From Acidobacteriota bacterium (lineage in GTDB: Bacteria; Acidobacteriota; Terriglobia; Terriglobales; Acidobacteriaceae), in contig JAJZMO010000296.1 in the NCBI GenBank assembly GCA_021798235.1, positions 1 to 10,295 of the forward strand: DNA of 10,295 nucleotides. The letters are read 5' to 3'. A program made the position numbers and the translations under genes. The notes below the pieces were generated by a model. That model ran no database searches, was not told where the DNA came from, and worked only from the letters and a program-made list of their open reading frames with translations. Position 1 is the first letter of the stretch, and each line of letters begins with the position of its first letter. Positions 1-6,143 of the stretch are shown piece by piece.

Positions 1-1881
1 CTTCCATATCTGCACGTTCGTTCCATTGCCCGGACCACAACCCGATACATCCAGGTTCGCTCCGCTCTCGGGGTTCAGCAGGTTGTACTGCGCTCCCGGC
101 GTCACCGCATTGCTGCCGCTGCTGATGGCTGCCGTGGTTACGGTTAGCACCGAACTCTCCGGCGAGGTGCCAGCGGCATCAGTTGCTTCCACTGTGAAGC
201 TGTAGGTGGTTGAAGGCGAGAGACCAGCGACAGTAAACGAAGGCGTCGTTGACGTTCCAACCGAAGCACCGTTTTCCAAGATGGTGTAGTTGCTGATCGC
301 GCAGTTCGACGGAGCTGGGCCTGTCCAACTCAGCGTGGTGCTCGAGCTGGAAGTGCCAGAGGCCGTCAGTCCTGTCGGGGCACTTGGTGCGGAGGTGCAA
401 GTTGCCGCTGCTAACGTAAAGTTCATCGAGTTGACGTTCCAGCCGGCTGCATCCTGGTTGAGCGTCAGCGTCTGCACACCCGCGGGCAGGGTTACAGAAG
501 CTGTCACCGTCGTCCAAGCCTGCCAGCCGCCCGTGTTGGGAACGGCGACCGATCCCGTCAAGTTGGCTCCTGAGGAGTTGGAGAGATGGAAGGCATCGGA
601 AACGGAGGCTCCGCTTCCATCGGAAACCAGGAAGTTCACCGTGTACGTCCCGGCCGTGGCGACGTTCACCGTGTAATTGAACCACTGTCCGGCAGCCGTC
701 CAGCCAATATCATTTCCGGTTGCAGGAGCCGAGGATAATTCCAGATCAACGCCATCGGAACGATAGCCGTTATCCGAACCATTGATGGAGGAGACGTTGT
801 AGGCCACTCCTTGGCCGCCCGTGTCGTAGTTCTCCGCCATCACTGTGCCCGCGATCGTCGCCGGCGTGCCACCAAACGGAGCATCGGTTACTCCGCCAGT
901 GCTGCCGCCGCTGCTGGGGGTATACCAGCGAACGTAGTCCACTACCATGGGCGATGCCGGGCTGGTCAGGCTGCTCGTCGATCCGCCCAAGGTGCCACCG
1001 ACCGCAACATTCAAGAGCGCGAACATGCCCTGATTGAAGGGCCACGTATCTCCCGAGGGAAGGGTGCTGGGGGTCACCGTGAAGAAGGGGGACGCTGGGT
1101 TATCCACAAAGAATTGCATGTTGTTGTTTTCCCAAACAATCCCATATGTGTGGAAGCCCGTGTTGGTCGCTTCTCCGCTGGGGAACAAGTAGCGCTGACT
1201 GACTCCAGTGCCGCCGGTATCCAGCGTGTGCACGGTGGAATTGAATCCGGCAGGGCCGGCTCCATTGAGCACTTGCGGGGACCAGTCCTCAAACATGTCC
1301 GATTCTCCGCAGGTGGGCCAACCCACTGTCGTGATGTTGCTGCCAAGAGCCCACCAGGCCGGCCAGAGACCCTGGGCGGTCGTGTTGGGGCCTTCAATGC
1401 TGGCCACGAGGATGCCGTAGGTAAAGTTTTCCTTCCCTTCCGTATTCAACCGACCTGAAAGCCAACTGCCATTTTCGTTGATCGGCTGGATCACCAGATG
1501 TCCGTTGCCATCAATGTAGACGGGGGCGGTTGCAGTGCTAAAGGTCGTGGGACACTGGGAGGGGTTGCCAGAGTATCCCGGAGGGCCGCAGTAGACTTCC
1601 TGCTCGCCATTACCCCAGCCGCTGTTATTTCCCAGATCAAAATTCCACTGTGTGGTGTCAATGGCAGATCCCACGGCACCGTTAAACTCCTGGCACCACG
1701 TGGGAACGTATGTGGTGGACCCGATCGTAATGTTAGAAACACCACTGCAGCCGCCGGAAGGCTGCGCGTGAGCTTGAATTGCGCTGGAGACCAAGGCCAT
1801 TGCTGTGATCCCTGCCGCGATTACAGCGTGGCTAAACCAACGCCGCCATGAGAATGGTTGAATCGTTAACTTTACCGTCAT
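1..1881 (-). CDS. Secreted GH16 beta-glucanase with CBM6, FN3 and beta-trefoil domains (3' end outside window)
   Basis: The frame is open for 627 codons from ATG at 1881 to the left edge, where the gene is cut. Residues 1-39 form a signal peptide (RRWF, hydrophobic stretch, AHA|QP cleavage). Residues about 45-322 are a family 16 glycoside hydrolase: WPAWWALG at 173-180 and the catalytic ExDxxE as ESDMFE (E193 nucleophile, D195, E198 acid/base by family knowledge). Most laminarinases have Ile or Leu where this has S194. A Ser/Gly linker leads to a CBM6-like module (about 340-488, starting AENYDTGGQGVAYN), an FN3 domain (about 498-583, SAPTGLTAS...YSFTVEATDAAG) and the start of a ricin/CBM13 beta-trefoil (from about 597: YNLLNPESGANLDVSG...VQIWK). 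It probably hydrolyses beta-1,3 or mixed-linkage glucan outside the cell; exact specificity cannot be read. The shine-dalgarno GAGGGGG lies 9 nt before the ATG. Domain order is clear; function is inferred. Confidence 0.9.
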   Translation of the reverse strand, partial: MTVKLTIQPFSWRRWFSHAVIAAGITAMALVSSAIQAHAQPSGGCSGVSNITIGSTTYVPTWCQEFNGAVGSAIDTTQWNFDLGNNSGWGNGEQEVYCGPPGYSGNPSQCPTTFSTATAPVYIDGNGHLVIQPINENGSWLSGRLNTEGKENFTYGILVASIEGPNTTAQGLWPAWWALGSNITTVGWPTCGESDMFEDWSPQVLNGAGPAGFNSTVHTLDTGGTGVSQRYLFPSGEATNTGFHTYGIVWENNNMQFFVDNPASPFFTVTPSTLPSGDTWPFNQGMFALLNVAVGGTLGGSTSSLTSPASPMVVDYVRWYTPSSGGSTGGVTDAPFGGTPATIAGTVMAENYDTGGQGVAYNVSSINGSDNGYRSDGVDLELSSAPATGNDIGWTAAGQWFNYTVNVATAGTYTVNFLVSDGSGASVSDAFHLSNSSGANLTGSVAVPNTGGWQAWTTVTASVTLPAGVQTLTLNQDAAGWNVNSMNFTLAAATCTSAPSAPTGLTASGTSSSSTTLSWTGPAPSNCAISNYTILENGASVGTSTTPSFTVAGLSPSTTYSFTVEATDAAGTSPESSVLTVTTAAISSGSNAVTPGAQYNLLNPESGANLDVSGCGPGNGTNVQIWK

Positions 1882-2006
1882 AGAATGAGGCCCCCTCGCC
1901 CCGTTTCCCTTTTTGAGATTCCGAGTTTTTCAACACAAACAGTGCAAAAAATTTGCCTTATCATTGTGGACACAAAATCGGCCCAAGTGAAAGGAACCGA
2001 AGTCAT
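1878..2006 (-). CDS. Possible 42-residue small ORF or leader peptide overlapping the GH16 start
   Basis: ATG at 2006 follows GGAAGG with about 10 nt spacing and opens a 42-codon frame whose TGA overlaps the GH16 ATG in an ATGA arrangement, as in translationally coupled genes. The peptide (MTSVPFTWADFVSTMIRQ... ending GRGGLIL) has a CxxC (FCTVC) and matches nothing I recognise. The same frame stays open further upstream to a possible start at 2204 (108 codons), but that part does not look like protein. Caution: any gene whose second codon begins with A gives an ATGA overlap automatically, so the overlap alone is weak evidence. The readable ribosome site plus the continuous frame is the real argument. 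It may be a leader peptide, a small coupled protein, or chance. Confidence 0.25.
   Translation of the reverse strand: MTSVPFTWADFVSTMIRQIFCTVCVEKLGISKRETGRGGLIL
1964..1975. promoter_or_regulatory. Short inverted repeat TTGTG-N2-CACAA upstream of GH16
   Basis: TTGTG GA CACAA is a perfect 5-bp inverted repeat with a 2-nt centre, 83-94 nt before the GH16 ATG. A further TTGTG on the minus strand lies at 1934-1938. It could be an operator for a sugar-responsive repressor, but 5-bp arms occur often by chance. It lies inside the small ORF described at 1878-2006. Confidence 0.2.
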
Positions 2007-2231
2007 GTTTGGGTTACCTTCCGTTGCTAAAGTTCTCTGCATCCAAGCCGATGTGCGTCTCTGCCCCTGACTGCGGGCATCGTAGTTACGCCAGCCACCC
2101 GGCATGCAGGACGAACTCTGGCCGACCTGGCCACTTCTCCATGGCCAAGCGACCAACCAATACGATCTGCGGATCCCCGCCATGCGCAGACCCCTGGGAA
2201 CCACCTAGACTGCTTGTCATTTCGGATGCGA

Positions 2232-2260
2232 ATGTAACCCCGTACAACGCAGACTGTCAA
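2232..2260 (-). promoter_or_regulatory. Candidate sigma70-type promoter for the GH16 gene
   Basis: On the minus strand a perfect -35 TTGACA (2260-2255) is followed after 17 nt by TTACAT (2237-2232) as a weak -10. Transcription would start near 2225 and give a leader of about 340 nt before the GH16 ATG. The -35 and spacing are good, the -10 is poor. No other convincing promoter was found nearer to the gene. Confidence 0.35.
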
Positions 2261-2319
2261 CAATTTTTCACAAAACTAAAGTACCCCACCCCCTGACCCT
2301 ATCCACTAAAAGATCCAAC

Positions 2320-2335
2320 AATTTACCTGTAAATT
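2320..2335. promoter_or_regulatory. Perfect inverted repeat AATTTAC-CT-GTAAATT, likely operator
   Basis: Seven-base arms with a 2-nt centre form a perfect palindrome, and the right half leads into a second AATTTACCT at 2332-2340, a direct copy of 2320-2328 spaced 12 nt. It lies about 200 nt before the metallophosphoesterase ATG (2539) and about 60 nt beyond the candidate GH16 -35. The form suits a dimeric HTH repressor; which one and which gene it controls cannot be told. Confidence 0.4.
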
Positions 2336-2538
2336 TACCTCCGTAATCTCTCTGAACTAAAAGCACTTATTCGGCACACTTCCCCACGGCTGTTTCGCCA
2401 GAAATTCTCCAGTATCTACATGGAATTTTTTTTAAATATCCCTCCCATTTTTCTGCCCAAAATATGCGCGCCAACACTTCTCGGGAATTTCATCTCCCGT
2501 TCATCGTTTGCGCACTGCATCCAGTGCATAAATGGGGC

Positions 2539-3381
2539 ATGAAGGAATATAGATCCGTTGCAAGCGCAAAGGATGGGGCCGTAGACACACTCCTGCTCTC
2601 TGACCTGCACCTAGGCAGTGAAACCAGCAGGGCTGAGGATGCCGTCCAGCTCCTGGAGTCGGCACAGTACAAGCGGCTGATTCTGCTCGGCGACATTTTC
2701 TCTGATCTCAATTTCCGCCGTCTTACTGGGGAGCACTGGAAGTTTCTCTCCTGCATTCGCAAGCTCTCCAACCCCAAACGCAAAGTCGAGGTCGTCTGGG
2801 TCGAGGGCAATCACGATCACGGCTTGGCAGATTTGATGTCCCACCTCGTCGGTGTGCCCGTGTATCAGCGTTATGTTTGGGAATATGCGGGAAAAAGACA
2901 TCTCGCGGTGCATGGGCATCAATTTGACCGATTTATCAGCCGCAATCTGCTCTTGAGCCGGATGGGAGAACGCATCTACGATCAGGTGCAAAAAATTGAT
3001 GCACAATCCAAACGATTCTCCCGATTTTTGGATCGCATGAGCACACGCTGGCTGCGCCTCTCCGACAAAGTGGCCCAGGGAGCCTTGATCTATGCCCGCC
3101 AGGGTTTTTGCAGCCGCGTCTTCTGCGGCCATACCCATGAGGCTTTGACGTTGGAGCAAGAGGGGATCGAATACTTCAACACTGGCTGTTGGGTGGACGC
3201 ACGCGCCACCTATGCTGTTGTCGATGAGCAAGGGGCGCGCGTCGAGGAATATGGAAGTGCGCGGCCAGAACCGCCTTACGCACTGGCCCGCCCCCAAGTA
3301 GCCTTGAAGGCGGGCGTACCCGAACTGGCAGCGTTGCCCCTGGCAACCGCCGTCGGTTATCAGAGCCTGCGCTGCAATTAA
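2539..3381 (+). CDS. LpxH-like calcineurin-type metallophosphoesterase (UDP-2,3-diacylglucosamine diphosphatase family)
   Basis: A 280-residue protein with the full set of binuclear-metal phosphoesterase motifs in order: SDLHLGS (D22, H24), LLGDIFSD (D52), EGNHDHG (N91, H92), VHGHQFD (H125) and FCGHTHE (H198, H200). The helical insert between the last two blocks (about 131-190) and NTGCWVD after them match the UDP-2,3-diacylglucosamine pyrophosphatase-like family (COG2908). Known members cleave UDP-diacylglucosamine to lipid X in lipid A synthesis, but some relatives act on other nucleotides or are unassigned, so the substrate is an inference. The last 45 or so residues are a Pro/Ala-rich tail not needed by the core fold. 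I chose ATG 2539, where the family usually begins; an in-frame ATG at 2464 would add 25 residues of unlikely sequence and has no ribosome site. No lipid A genes are adjacent. Confidence 0.85.
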   Translation: MKEYRSVASAKDGAVDTLLLSDLHLGSETSRAEDAVQLLESAQYKRLILLGDIFSDLNFRRLTGEHWKFLSCIRKLSNPKRKVEVVWVEGNHDHGLADLMSHLVGVPVYQRYVWEYAGKRHLAVHGHQFDRFISRNLLLSRMGERIYDQVQKIDAQSKRFSRFLDRMSTRWLRLSDKVAQGALIYARQGFCSRVFCGHTHEALTLEQEGIEYFNTGCWVDARATYAVVDEQGARVEEYGSARPEPPYALARPQVALKAGVPELAALPLATAVGYQSLRCN

Positions 3382-3391
3382 ATCCGAGATT

Positions 3392-3410
3392 CTTGCACTA
3401 CAGGTGCAAG
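3392..3410. terminator. Hairpin between convergent genes (weak bidirectional terminator?)
   Basis: CTTGCAC (3392-3398), loop TACAG, GTGCAAG (3404-3410) is a perfect 7-bp stem across the 16-nt gap and the stop codon of the oxidoreductase gene. No T-run follows on either strand, so it is not a classical intrinsic terminator, but its place between two converging genes suggests it helps separate their transcripts. Confidence 0.35.
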
Positions 3411-4588
3411 TCCACCGCGCGGCCTTCCGCACTGGACTTGTAGATGGCGGTAATAATCTTCATATCCCGCAATCCTTCCTGCCCGTCGGACTTTGGCTCT
3501 CGATTCTGCAGAATGCACTCGGCCAAATGATCGGCCTCCCGTGCGAATTGCTGGGGATTGGGATCCACAATGGCTAGCGTCAAATCGCCAGCCGTATCGG
3601 AGCGTCCCACGATGCGCAGACCACTGTAGGAATGCGCCGGATTCATCTCCAACGTTCCGGTCTTTCCGATAATTCGCGCCTGATTGCCGGTGTAGTTGCT
3701 GCCATAACTGGTGATGCAAGAGGCCAAGGCTCCGCTGGGAAAGCGCATCGTCCATGCCACATTTTCTTCCACTTCTTGAAAACGTTCCCCCGGGCTGACC
3801 ACGCTGGTGTATCCCTGCACGCTCACCGGCTCTTCTCCGGTAAGATACCGGCTGGCATTGACGCTGTAGATGCCCACGTCATACAGTGGCCCACCGCCCG
3901 CCAGCTTTTTGTTCAGTCGCCATTCTCCCGGTTTGATGTCGAACCCAAAGGCGCAATCCAACTCCAAAATCTTACCCACATAACCACGGCGCAGCGCTGC
4001 AATGGTTTGCAGCGTATTCGGCTCATACTGCAACCGATAGGCAATCATCAATTTTCGATCGGCCTTGCGACAGGCTTCGATCATGTCTTCGCATTCCTTC
4101 ACCGTGTTGGCCATTGGCTTTTCGCAAAGCACATGCTTGCCCGCCTTGGCGGCTCGAATGCTGTACTCGGCGTGCATGCCATTGGGCAGGGCGATGTAGA
4201 CCGCATCAATCTCTGGATTGTGTGCGATCTCGTCATAATTTTCGTAGTTGTAAATTGCCTTGGGATTCACTCCATACTGCGCGGCAACACGCTCGGCCTT
4301 GTCGCGGTGCCCACTCACCAACGCCACCACTTTCGAGTGCTGGGATATTTGCACTCCGGGCATAAATTCATTCATGGAAATCCGCCCCAATCCTACAATG
4401 CAGTAGCCGATTTTTCGGGAGGAAGCGCCTGCCGTGGATGCAGAATTCTCTGAGGTTGTTTGCGTTGTTGCTGCCGGTTCGGCGGAACTGGGTTCGGCAA
4501 AAATCCGAGATTCCCCCGACAGCGCTGCTGCGGTTATGGCTGCGGTGGAACTGAGTTGCTTGAGGAAATTCCTGCGTGTGCTGCTCAT
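3398..4588 (-). CDS. Tat-exported Gfo/Idh/MocA oxidoreductase, glucose-fructose oxidoreductase-like
   Basis: A 396-residue NAD(P)-dependent sugar oxidoreductase. The N-terminus carries a twin-arginine signal (STRRNFLKQL, R5-R6) with an Ala-rich hydrophobic stretch and then a Ser/Thr/Ala-rich linker to about residue 58. The Rossmann fold has VGLGRIS (G66, G68), followed by EKP at 156-158 (K157) and GGGPLYDVGIY (D237, Y241); K, D and Y in this spacing match the catalytic residues of Zymomonas glucose-fructose oxidoreductase, which is also periplasmic and keeps its cofactor tightly bound. Export through Tat, folded with its cofactor, fits. The substrate is unknown; acidobacteria carry many such paralogues. 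ATG 4588 is preferred because GGAAGG stands 9 nt before it and the RR motif then begins at residue 5; an in-frame start at 4612 would add 8 residues. The gene stands alone and is convergent with the phosphoesterase. Confidence 0.88.
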   Translation of the reverse strand: MSSTRRNFLKQLSSTAAITAAALSGESRIFAEPSSAEPAATTQTTSENSASTAGASSRKIGYCIVGLGRISMNEFMPGVQISQHSKVVALVSGHRDKAERVAAQYGVNPKAIYNYENYDEIAHNPEIDAVYIALPNGMHAEYSIRAAKAGKHVLCEKPMANTVKECEDMIEACRKADRKLMIAYRLQYEPNTLQTIAALRRGYVGKILELDCAFGFDIKPGEWRLNKKLAGGGPLYDVGIYSVNASRYLTGEEPVSVQGYTSVVSPGERFQEVEENVAWTMRFPSGALASCITSYGSNYTGNQARIIGKTGTLEMNPAHSYSGLRIVGRSDTAGDLTLAIVDPNPQQFAREADHLAECILQNREPKSDGQEGLRDMKIITAIYKSSAEGRAVDLHL

Positions 4589-4628
4589 CGTGGCGTACCT
4601 TCCAGAATGCATTTTCGTCCGGCAACAC

Positions 4629-4637
4629 TATATAGCA
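4629..4637 (-). promoter_or_regulatory. Extended -10 promoter element for the Tat oxidoreductase gene
   Basis: On the minus strand TGC-TATATA (4637-4629) looks like an extended -10; transcription would begin near 4622, giving a leader of about 34 nt that includes GGAAGG before ATG 4588. Sixteen nucleotides upstream is only a poor -35 (TTTCCG), which extended -10 promoters tolerate. Confidence 0.4.
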
Positions 4638-4721
4638 AGCCGAATACATCCGGAAAGGATCGTCATCACAGGGGCGTGGAACAGTATTGAGGATATTGGA
4701 TAACCCGCTCCATGCTGCCCC

Positions 4722-4856
4722 AAAGACAGAGTGTCTTTCTGAGCAGAGGAGTCATTCGGAGCGACCAGCGGGAGCAAAGAATCCAGACGATCTGCGCTGC
4801 ATCGCCCCAGAGGTCACCTGCAGGATTCTTCCTCGCCACGTTCCCCAGAATGACAC
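4722..4856. repeat. REP-like composite inverted repeat in the intergenic region
   Basis: Nested complementary arms: GTGTCTTTCTG (4731-4741) against CAGAATGACAC (4846-4856), 10 of 11 matching, and AAGAATCC (4777-4784) against GGATTCTT (4823-4830), 8 of 8. The left arm also contains a diverged duplicate (TCTTTCTGAGC then TCATTCGGAGC at 4734-4744 and 4752-4762). A small perfect hairpin, AAAGACA-GAG-TGTCTTT, sits at 4722-4738. The sequence style (TCATTCTGAGC...AAGAATCC) is like short dispersed intergenic repeats I recall from acidobacterial genomes; copies elsewhere in this genome cannot be tested here. Confidence 0.5.
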
Positions 4857-4905
4857 GGAATCTTAGGGAATGCCCGCAACACCACACCCGCCATTCATAA
4901 AATTC

Positions 4906-4945
4906 GTATGGATTCGCACTGCATACCGCATAAATTCCTATAAAA
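4906..4945 (+). promoter_or_regulatory. Candidate promoter/operator of the mod operon, probably leaderless
   Basis: TATAAAA at 4939-4945 stands 8 nt before ATG 4953 and no ribosome site is present, so the transcript probably starts at or very near the ATG. A 4/6 match to -35 (TTCGCA, 4913-4918) would be 20 nt away, an over-long spacer like those used by MerR-type activators. An inverted repeat GTATG (4906-4910) and CATAC (4922-4926) surrounds the -35 position. CATAAAATTC (4896-4905) and CATAAATTCC (4929-4938) are near-direct repeats 33 nt apart, about three helical turns. Binding by the HTH-Mop protein is an inference. Confidence 0.4.
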
Positions 4946-4952
4946 TCACACC

Positions 4953-5351
4953 ATGCCGGAACTGCACACACCCCGCGAAGCCGCCGAGCGTCTGGGCATC
5001 TCCTACCCCACCATCAAGCAGTGGATCTACGCTGGCAAGCTGAAGGCCATCAAAACCCCCGGCGGACACTACCGCATTCCTGAACGCGAGATCCAAGCGC
5101 TCGCCCAGCCCACGCCGCCTGCGCGCACACGCAAATCCCTGCCTGCCAGCGTCAGCGGACGCAATCAGCTCGTCGGGCGCATCACACAGTTGCGCTATGA
5201 CGGACTGATGGCGCAGGTAAAGCTCTCCATCAGCGGTCAGACGGTAACCTCCATCATCACCGCCGACGCTGCGCGCGCGCTGCAATTGCGCGTGGGCCAA
5301 ACTGCCGCCGCACTCATCAAGTCCACGGAGGTGATGATTGTCCGCGTCTAA
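4953..5351 (+). CDS. Molybdate-responsive regulator: excisionase/MerR-type HTH fused to a Mop (TOBE) domain
   Basis: A 132-residue two-domain protein. Residues about 5-50 are an excisionase/MerR-like helix-turn-helix (TPREAAERLGISYPTIKQW, then TPGGHYRIPEREI). A Pro/Arg-rich linker (51-67) joins it to a single Mop domain (68-130: SGRNQLVGRI...VTSIITADAARAL...AALIKSTEVMI), the fold that binds molybdate or tungstate in ModE, ModC and molbindins. It is therefore very likely the molybdate sensor that controls the modABC genes that follow, though it differs from E. coli ModE, which has a LysR-like winged helix and two Mop domains. Mop domains pack as oligomers, so it probably acts as a dimer or higher. 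The ATG lacks a ribosome site and may start a leaderless message. Its 3' end overlaps modA by 14 nt and contains the modA ribosome site. Confidence 0.85.
   Translation: MPELHTPREAAERLGISYPTIKQWIYAGKLKAIKTPGGHYRIPEREIQALAQPTPPARTRKSLPASVSGRNQLVGRITQLRYDGLMAQVKLSISGQTVTSIITADAARALQLRVGQTAAALIKSTEVMIVRV
5327..5340 (+). promoter_or_regulatory. Ribosome binding site that fixes the modA TTG start
   Basis: GGAGG (5327-5331) is 6 nt before TTG 5338. A TGA at 5335-5337 directly before the TTG in the same frame excludes any earlier start. The site is inside the upstream regulator gene, so the two are probably translationally coupled. Confidence 0.7.
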
Positions 5352-6138
5352 ATTCATCTCCAAAATTTTTCTGCCTCTTCTGCTGGCCGCCCTGTTGCTA
5401 CCGCTGGCCAGCGGCCTGGCTTGCGCACAAGCGCCGCTGCGCATTGCCGCCGCCGCAGACCTGCAACCCGTGCTGCCTCCCATTCTGGATGCTTTTCAAA
5501 ACAGCACCGGCATCACCGCCACCGCCTCCTACGCTTCTTCGGCCACGCTTTCCACGCAAATTTTGAATGGCGCGCCCTTTGATCTTTTTCTGGCCGCCGA
5601 CACCGCCTTTCCGCAGCGCGTCATCGCCGCCGGACTGGCGGAAGAGTCCGCCCCCGCCATTTACGCGCGGGGAACGCTGGTGCTGTGGGCGCGCACAGAC
5701 ACGATGGCGCAACTGCACCGCGCGCTTGCGCTGGCCCTGCTTACGGATCCCGCCGTGGCGCGCATCGCCGTGGCCAACCCGGAACACGCGCCGTACGGAC
5801 GCGCCGCCATCGCCGCGCTGCACGGCATCGGCGTCTATGCAGCGGTGCAATCCAAACTGGTCTATGCGGAAAACATCGCGCAGGCCGCGCAGTACGCCGC
5901 CAGCGGCAACGCACAGGTGGGGCTGCTCTCGCGCACGCAGGCAGAAACTCCAGCGCTGCGCAATGTGGGGGCCTACATTGTCATTCCGCAAACAGCCTAC
6001 CCGGCCATTGAGCAGGGCGCAGTCATCGTCAAAAATTCCGCGCAGCACGCCGCAGCGGAATCCTTGCTGCGCTGGCTGCTCTCTCCGCAAGGCCAGCGGC
6101 TTTTGCAGCAGGGCGGCCTGACGCAGGCGCAAGAATAA
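5338..6138 (+). CDS. modA: Molybdate ABC transporter periplasmic binding protein ModA
   Basis: A 266-residue secreted solute-binding protein. Residues 1-30 are a Sec signal peptide (Lys-containing start, Leu/Ala core, likely cut ACA|QA); the Cys at 29 does not sit in a good lipobox, so it is probably soluble in the periplasm. The mature part begins LRIAAAADLQPVLPP, followed by SYASSATLSTQI, PFDLFLAAD and VANPEHAPYGRAA, all ModA family blocks. The Ser-rich SSATLSTQ segment is one of the oxyanion-contacting loops; the first loop reads AAADL rather than the enterobacterial AASSL/AAASL, a variant I recall from other phyla. It delivers molybdate (perhaps tungstate) to ModBC. Translation begins at TTG with a strong ribosome site; modB follows after 5 nt. 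Confidence 0.9.
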   Translation: MSASKFISKIFLPLLLAALLLPLASGLACAQAPLRIAAAADLQPVLPPILDAFQNSTGITATASYASSATLSTQILNGAPFDLFLAADTAFPQRVIAAGLAEESAPAIYARGTLVLWARTDTMAQLHRALALALLTDPAVARIAVANPEHAPYGRAAIAALHGIGVYAAVQSKLVYAENIAQAAQYAASGNAQVGLLSRTQAETPALRNVGAYIVIPQTAYPAIEQGAVIVKNSAQHAAAESLLRWLLSPQGQRLLQQGGLTQAQE

Positions 6139-6143
6139 TTGTT

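Larger units (their letters stand above)
1882..2538. other. Long divergent intergenic region with a GC-richer core
   Basis: No confident gene lies here. The flanks (about 1900-1980 and 2250-2460) are AT-rich; the middle (about 2040-2220) is GC-richer and holds local hairpin potential, for example TGGCCA at 2128-2133 and 2142-2147, 8 nt apart, with another TGGCC at 2119-2123. Read on the minus strand it would be the GH16 leader if the promoter at 2232-2260 is real. I could not match it to a known riboswitch or tRNA, and open frames on both strands across it do not resemble protein. It may be a structured leader, an untranslated RNA or a decayed gene. Confidence 0.5.

Noticed and set aside
2040..2220. 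tRNA or riboswitch in the GC-richer intergenic core
   Set aside because: No cloverleaf, T-loop or known riboswitch core could be recognised by eye; only short self-complementary TGGCCA stems.
2009..2296. Possible 95-codon plus-strand gene in the intergenic region
   Set aside because: It has a TTG start without ribosome site and an unlikely Pro/Cys-rich composition; not distinguishable from chance.
2611..3432. A 273-codon open frame on the minus strand under the phosphoesterase
   Set aside because: Shadow of the real gene; the plus strand frame has all five metal-binding motifs.
3632..4453. A 273-codon open frame on the plus strand under the Tat oxidoreductase
   Set aside because: Antisense shadow; His/Arg-rich translation without domain features.
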